The notes beneath the pieces were generated by a model that was given only the letters and a program-made list of their open reading frames with translations, was not told the DNA's origin and ran no database searches. This document shows positions 59,306 to 64,000 of a DNA stretch of 64,000 nt, piece by piece. The stretch covers positions 3,906,001-3,970,000 of the forward strand of contig JBITNC010000001.1 of the NCBI GenBank assembly GCA_050084985.1. Direction: 5' to 3'. The position numbers were made by a program, and so were the translations under genes. The first letter of the stretch is position 1; the number at the start of each line of letters is the position of its first letter. This DNA comes from Nageia nagi. Taxonomy: Eukaryota > Pinophyta.

Positions 59306-61844
59306 AGGCCTTAATGAGAAAATAAAAGACAATAAAAGGCTAAACCTGTTGAAGCAAAATGGGTCATCCAGAGCTTTGAGTTTGTTTACTAATACAGGAA
59401 TAGCAAAGAATAACTTTCCAGTAGTATTTGGATCAACCTTGTTGAAGACATTTGACATGAGTGTCAACCGCCATATCAAGGATAGTTGGGGCTACACTCT
59501 AGAATGTTACTACAGTGAATTCAAGATTGATTTGGGTTGCAACTTATGATGTACCCTTGCTGATTTCATGGATACAGTAACAGCTGTTAGAGGGATATTT
59601 GGGGCAGCTTCATCCTACGAATTTCAGAGACCCCAGTAATGAAAACATCAGCTGCAGTACCGGGGAAGTTTGAGGGCACAAATCTGATTATGAACCCAAT
59701 GGCTTGCGTCACAACGATTGAGCTTGCAGTAGAGGCATTAACAGCTGCGTTTGGGGCATTGTTATGGAATGGATCAAGGAAAACTCAATGGCCACTGGAA
59801 CTTATATCATGCTAAACTCCAAAACTGATTTTTGGACAGCAACCGAGATGATTTTAGTAATAATCCTGGGTGCACAAAGAGCTGATTGTTTCCTAATTTC
59901 AAAGGTTGCATTCATCGGAGGCAATAGAGATGAAACAATGGGAAATTTGGCGACACATTGTACCCATTCTGCATCACAATAGGGACTGCATTTCTGCCAC
60001 CAATTGGAACGGAATTGAAGATAATTCAGACCTCATATGGACTGACCAAAGAAACATGAAAGGCCACTATGCCCCATGAACATTCAGTTTGGAATAAAAG
60101 GTGTACGAGTGTACAGTTTGTTCAAAGAAGTAGTAAAGAAGCAGATTTCATGACGTTAAGGAATGATAATGGATAGCCTACAAGGTTAATAGGAAAGAAG
60201 TGGAAGACGTAACTGCTGATCAGGAGAAGCCAGAGTCTGACGATTCAAATCTCAGTTACTTCTGTGCAATCATCATCGTTATTGCTGCTGGTTTGGTCAA
60301 GTTTCTTCGCCACATAGCTAGAGGAAATGTAGAGGTTTGGAGTTTTGAAGCTTTGGGAAAACGTGTACCACCAAAGGGCACATTTGCAAAAGAACGATCG
60401 AAATTGTTCCAGTTTAAAAATTGCATGAGCATAGGCTCTAGTGCACGGTTGGACAACATAAAAGCTTCAACTTGGAGCAAGGGTGGCATTAAGATGAAAG
60501 AGATAGATTTTTTAGTTCAGCATGCACATGATGCGTGGAAACCATTGTTGAACAACCATCAGAGAATATTGGGGCAACATTCATTAATCTTGGGTATGAT
60601 GTTACTCTTTGGCATCTTTGTGTGGTAACAAGGTTCAGGACCCCACTTTTGTATGTTGAGAGCAACAGTAACAGTTTTGGTGATCTCCTTTGCACCACTA
60701 TTTGTCCTTGACTGTATGGAAAAGAAAGCACCACCTTGGCAAGAGGGGTTTTCAGTTAGAGTGGCACAACGTAAGCATGGAGGACTTTCTTTCACATCAA
60801 ATTTGGGAATATTAATGATAAAAATATATTGGCATTGCTTGGGGATAGGCAATTTTTGGAGTGGTGGATTTGTAATATTCCCAAATTTTGAGTTTCCACT
60901 CATTTTTGGTTTTGAAGAGATTTTGTCATCCACAAGCTAGGGATTGTCAATTCATCACTTGAAATGGATAGAGAATCTCATGCCATTCGTTTTGACAGAT
61001 TACACAACATGGTTTTGTCAAGAAACGAAGGAAATATTGCATTTGGAAGTTCATCCGCTGAGTCAGATTTCTCATATCGCGCGCACGGGAATTCATAATT
61101 CTCTCTCATTTGAGAGTGATGTCGCTCTTCTAGGGATGACCAATTGCAATATAGTTAATTTAGGAGTGATTTACCTTTAATTAGGGGCATTTTAATAGTT
61201 GTAATAAGTGGGCCATTAGCTATGCCCAAATATTTGTAATGCGTGATTCCAAGGTATGTATTGGAGTCATAAGAGGTTTAAGTTGTATTTAGGAGTTTAT
61301 TTGTAATTAGTAAATTAAAGAGCACTTCGTATGCCTCTAAATGTAATAGAACCCCCCTCTAAATTGGACTCCTCACTAGAGGTAGAGTTACACAAATCCA
61401 AGGAAGATTACGCAAATCCTGAGGCATTGGAAGACTCCCATCATGGAACATTGCACAAGCAAGGATTGTTAGATGTGATCTCAATGATCCTAAGGTGCAT
61501 GGATGACACACAAAGTGCAACATACCCCCATGAAGGCTAATCTCCACCGTCCATCATGATTGTGGTGATCCTAATGCTTCTAGAGGAAACATGAGCTCAA
61601 GGAAACTCTAAAAGGAGATGCCTTGGACTCATTTTGATATGTTTGATTATTACTTCTCTTTTACATTGGATGTAGGGTGTCGACTCTCTTCCTATTCTTG
61701 GATGAAAACCCACCTGGAGGTACTTGAGGTCTGCAAAGCATACCTCAAAGGTCACAACTAGCTACTTTGAGGAATAGCGTACCTCAAAGGTTACAACTAG
61801 CTATCGAAGGGTGTTGGCATTACCTTGGATTATCCAGAAGACTG
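59306..61844 (+). other. Internal region with unassigned ORF fragments
   Basis: Several + strand open blocks with fairly even codon use lie between the two LTRs. They include 59306-59549 (SRALSLFTNTGIAKNNFPVV, then GYTLECYYSEFKIDLG), 59764-59982, 60200-60628 (EDVTADQEKPESDDSNLSYF, a membrane-like FCAIIIVIAAGLVKFL, then KRVPPKGTFAKERSKLFQF) and 60653-60940 (hydrophobic). None has a transposon or host motif I can name. They may be pieces of one decayed gene joined by frameshifts. From 61180 to 61330 the sequence looks like LTR or leader sequence (GGGCATTTTAATAGTTGTAA). Confidence 0.35.
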
Positions 61845-63035
61845 TGTGATATCCCTTTTGTACTATAGTGCCAAATTGTATTTGTCAAGCAGATATTTTA
61901 GAGATATCCCTTGTAGGTGGTCATGTTCATGTTGTAGCTTAAGACAAGAGACATACTGGGTCATGTGGACCCCACCTGTGAGCCCCTAGCAGGACATCTC
62001 TCTCTTAAGTAGTCATGTTAGTGTGTTGTAGTTTGGAGATCCTGAGTTGTGGGTATCCCAACGAGTCCTAGTGTCCCAAGAGAGTTGTCGTGCTTACGCC
62101 ACCTCAGGGAGGGCCCCACAACTCAATGTTGGCTTACTGGGCTTCTAGGAACACCATGTTGGCACTTCAGGTTGACTGGGACCCCACGTTTGCATTACTG
62201 GACCTTATGTTGCTGCGTTGGCATCCGAGGACATCATAATGGTGCGTTAAGTCATTGGGCCCCTCTAGTTGCTCAACGTTGAATTAGAAGGCTTATGGAT
62301 GACTTCGAGGTGAACTATTGACTGGAGCTTGTAAATACTTGAGGGGAGCTCATTTGGACATATACGAATTATTGTTATTGCTACTCTTTTTCCACGGGAT
62401 TTGTTCGTACTTGGCGGTGCCGAGTAATCTTTCCTAGGCAGAGTGTCTAGGGGGCAGCTGGGTTGAGGGATCCTAGTTGTCTACGGCATAGGTGGAACAC
62501 CTTGACCATCCGGTGGAATCCGAGGGTTTGTTCCTTCCATTCAGTTGGATATCCAGTGTTCGTGGAGAGCCCCTTCGGTGGGGAGGAGACGAAGGCTGAG
62601 GGAGTGAATCTGTCCCATTGGGAAGCCTACAGTTGCCTATTGGCTGATTGTATGATTTGTATTGCTCATCAACAATAATATATATATTTGGAGGCTTTGG
62701 GATCTCATTAAATATTACTTAATTGTCTCGTATGTGCATGTGTTGGATGTGTATGCTTGTTTATGTTGATTTTCCAGTGTTTGTGAATGAGCTAGCCTTG
62801 TAGTCTACTATTGCATGCATTTATGAGTTGCTGGGAGCAACGACAACTTGAGAGGGCTGACATCAAGGGTGAGGGGGCTTTGGATGCCCTAGGAGACCAA
62901 CGTCTGGCTTGGGGAGTGTTTGGGTGCCCGGGAGACCTCATGTGAGTGGAGAAGGAGCTTGGGAGCCCTAGAGGTTCAACCCTAGTTGGATTTAAAGTCT
63001 GCAATTTGGCACGGGTGTTCATTTGGAACATTACA
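61845..63035 (+). repeat. 5' LTR of about 1,191 bp of a gypsy-type element running off the window
   Basis: It starts TGTGATATCCCTTTTGTACT and ends GGAACATTACA two bases before a primer site. It is homologous to 58089-59305 along its length but clearly diverged. The 30-bp units are present in weaker form (CCATGTTGGCACTTCAGG, CCCCACGTTTGCATTACTGG near 62150-62200). It is followed by gag, so this is the left LTR of an element continuing past 64000. Confidence 0.8.
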
Positions 63036-63037
63036 AG

Positions 63038-63049
63038 TGGTGTCAAAGC
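63038..63049 (+). other. Primer binding site, initiator-Met type with two changes
   Basis: TGGTGTCAAAGC matches TGGTATCAGAGC at 10 of 12 bases and lies two bases after the LTR end at 63035, followed by gag. The same spacing to the LTR end as in functional elements supports this reading. Confidence 0.75.
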
Positions 63050-63070
63050 TTGGATCTGGGTAGCCTGTGT

Positions 63071-64000
63071 ATGAAACCTAGAATCCACAAGTATTATATC
63101 AGATCTAGCGCCAGAAGGGAGATGGCATTTGGTAGGAAGAGCGAAAGATCAACGGTTGGAGAAGCGTCGGAGAGGGTGGCACATGAGGAGGATAGGCAAC
63201 CATGGACGGTGGACCTCCAAACAATTGAGCCGTATGGAGATGAGAGGGAGGCTCATGAGGTGTTAGAAGGTAGATGGAGATCTGAGGAAAGAACGAGACC
63301 ATGGATAGTAGATCCGTAGGAGATAGAGCCGTTTAGGAGTGAGAGGGAGGCTCGTGAGATTTTGGAGGAGAGGCCAAGATCTAGAGGGAGGCGGAATGCA
63401 ACACTGGTTCGGGGCTTCACCTCGGAACGAAGATTTGAGGAAATGATCTCGACCATTAATAATATGACCGAAGCTATGTATGCCATGTATAGGCAGATTG
63501 AGTGGCGTTGGGGTGGTTTTGAGGTGGAAATGGAGCCACAACGCCAAGTTAGGCGAGATTCGGGAGGTGTGCAACAAGATCGGGGTGAAAGGGAAACCCC
63601 ACGGCAAGCAAAGAGGGGTGAGGAGCATTCGCGTTGGGGCCAAGATGAGGACAACTTACAACAAGCCAGGAATGGCCAACATGCATTACGTCTAGCTAGA
63701 GGAGGCAGGGAGCCCCCACGTCTGGACCAGGAGGGCTGTGAGGACGCATGGGAAGAAGATTGGGAGGATTTGGAGCATAGTCTAAGGAGATCCCGGAGCT
63801 TTAGAGATCAGGAATCCACCCACCATGGGTCGTTGGGACAGCCGAAGTCCAATTTTGTGAGATCCACTCCTATCAATTGCAACAAAGTACAAACCCTCTC
63901 CTAGGGTGCTACCTGGAGGACGATGTGGGTTGGATGGAAGATCAGCCAATCATACCTAGGCCATCCAAGCCTATGTTTCGCGCAGAGGACCCAGGAGGTG
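63071..64000 (+). pseudogene. Retrotransposon gag N-terminal part, one early stop, runs off the window
   Basis: From ATG 63071 the frame stays open to 63904 except for one TAG at 63317-63319 (a CAG to TAG change would explain it). It encodes an extremely charged Arg/Glu-rich protein. Two 33-residue units lie in tandem, PWTVDLQTIEPYGDEREAHE and PWIVDP, stop, EIEPFRSEREAREIL. They precede the helix ERRFEEMISTINNMTEAMYA then MYRQIEWRW, typical of the start of gypsy gag proteins. A Gln/Arg-rich region follows. At 63902 a TAG ends the frame, with gag-like sequence perhaps continuing in another frame. It is richer in G+C and less decayed than other elements here, suggesting a younger insertion. Confidence 0.6.

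Noticed and set aside
63253-63654. 133- and 126-codon minus-strand open frames with Ser/Pro/Leu-rich translations
   Set aside because: They are antisense to the GC-richer gag at 63071-63904, which has a primer site, LTR and family-like helices on the + strand. The antisense frames have no motif.
48588-64000. Search for ATG1 exon 5 (activation segment with GSPLYMAPE-like residues)
   Set aside because: No segment in the three + frames showed this conserved stretch, so no further exon was called.

Overview
The window looks like nuclear DNA of a seed plant with a very large, repeat-choked genome. A gymnosperm, most likely a conifer, fits best. The DNA is AT-rich and has long stretches without genes. 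Old Ty1/copia, Ty3/gypsy and LINE remnants lie in both orientations. The one recognisable host gene has introns of 2.7 to over 15 kb. I saw no operons, ribosome binding sites, CRISPR arrays, or rRNA or tRNA genes. The organism is inferred from architecture, not from a marker gene. || Host gene: four exons on the + strand (36172-36405, 40050-40167, 42872-42930, 48523-48587) join in frame into the first 158 residues of a serine/threonine kinase closely matching plant ATG1 (autophagy-initiating ULK/ATG1 family). It has a Gly-rich loop, the VAIK lysine, HRDLKPQN and DFG, with consensus splice sites. The rest of the kinase and its C-terminal part were not found before the window ends, so intron 4 is longer than 15.4 kb or the gene is truncated. 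Intron 2 holds an antisense LINE, intron 3 holds diverged repeats and a sense LINE tail, and intron 4 (48.6-64 kb) is a pile of retroelements. || Left arm (1-36 kb): antisense gypsy gag (1.05-1.84 kb); unrecognised coding-like debris (3.65-5.8 kb); the RNase H end of a copia element (5.84-6.34 kb) with an LTR-like tail; satellite-like tandem repeats (8.1-8.7 and 10.85-11.55 kb); an antisense gypsy gag with a long Gln/Asn-rich section (12.3-15.4 kb); a copia element with LTR, initiator-Met primer site, gag, protease and integrase (17.4-21.3 kb); two 715-bp LTRs (22811-23525 and 30595-31309) around a gypsy gag and a second, inactivated copia; another LTR with primer site (32.0-32.4 kb); and an antisense retroelement-associated ORF (33.4-34.9 kb). 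|| Right arm inside intron 4 (48.6-64 kb): LINE pieces; an unusual array of inverted-repeat modules (50.1-51.2 kb) before a TATA-bearing LTR; an antisense gypsy integrase (56.1-57.3 kb); and two related LTRs of about 1.2 kb. The second LTR leads through a primer site into a comparatively intact, GC-richer gag that runs off the window end. || Except for the kinase, nearly everything is decayed transposable-element sequence. Element boundaries are read by eye and are approximate unless exact motifs are given. I found no convincing new biological system. The best leads are the inverted-repeat array, the Gln/Asn-rich gag, the hybrid element between the 715-bp LTRs, and unassigned ORF fragments at 59.3-61.2 kb.
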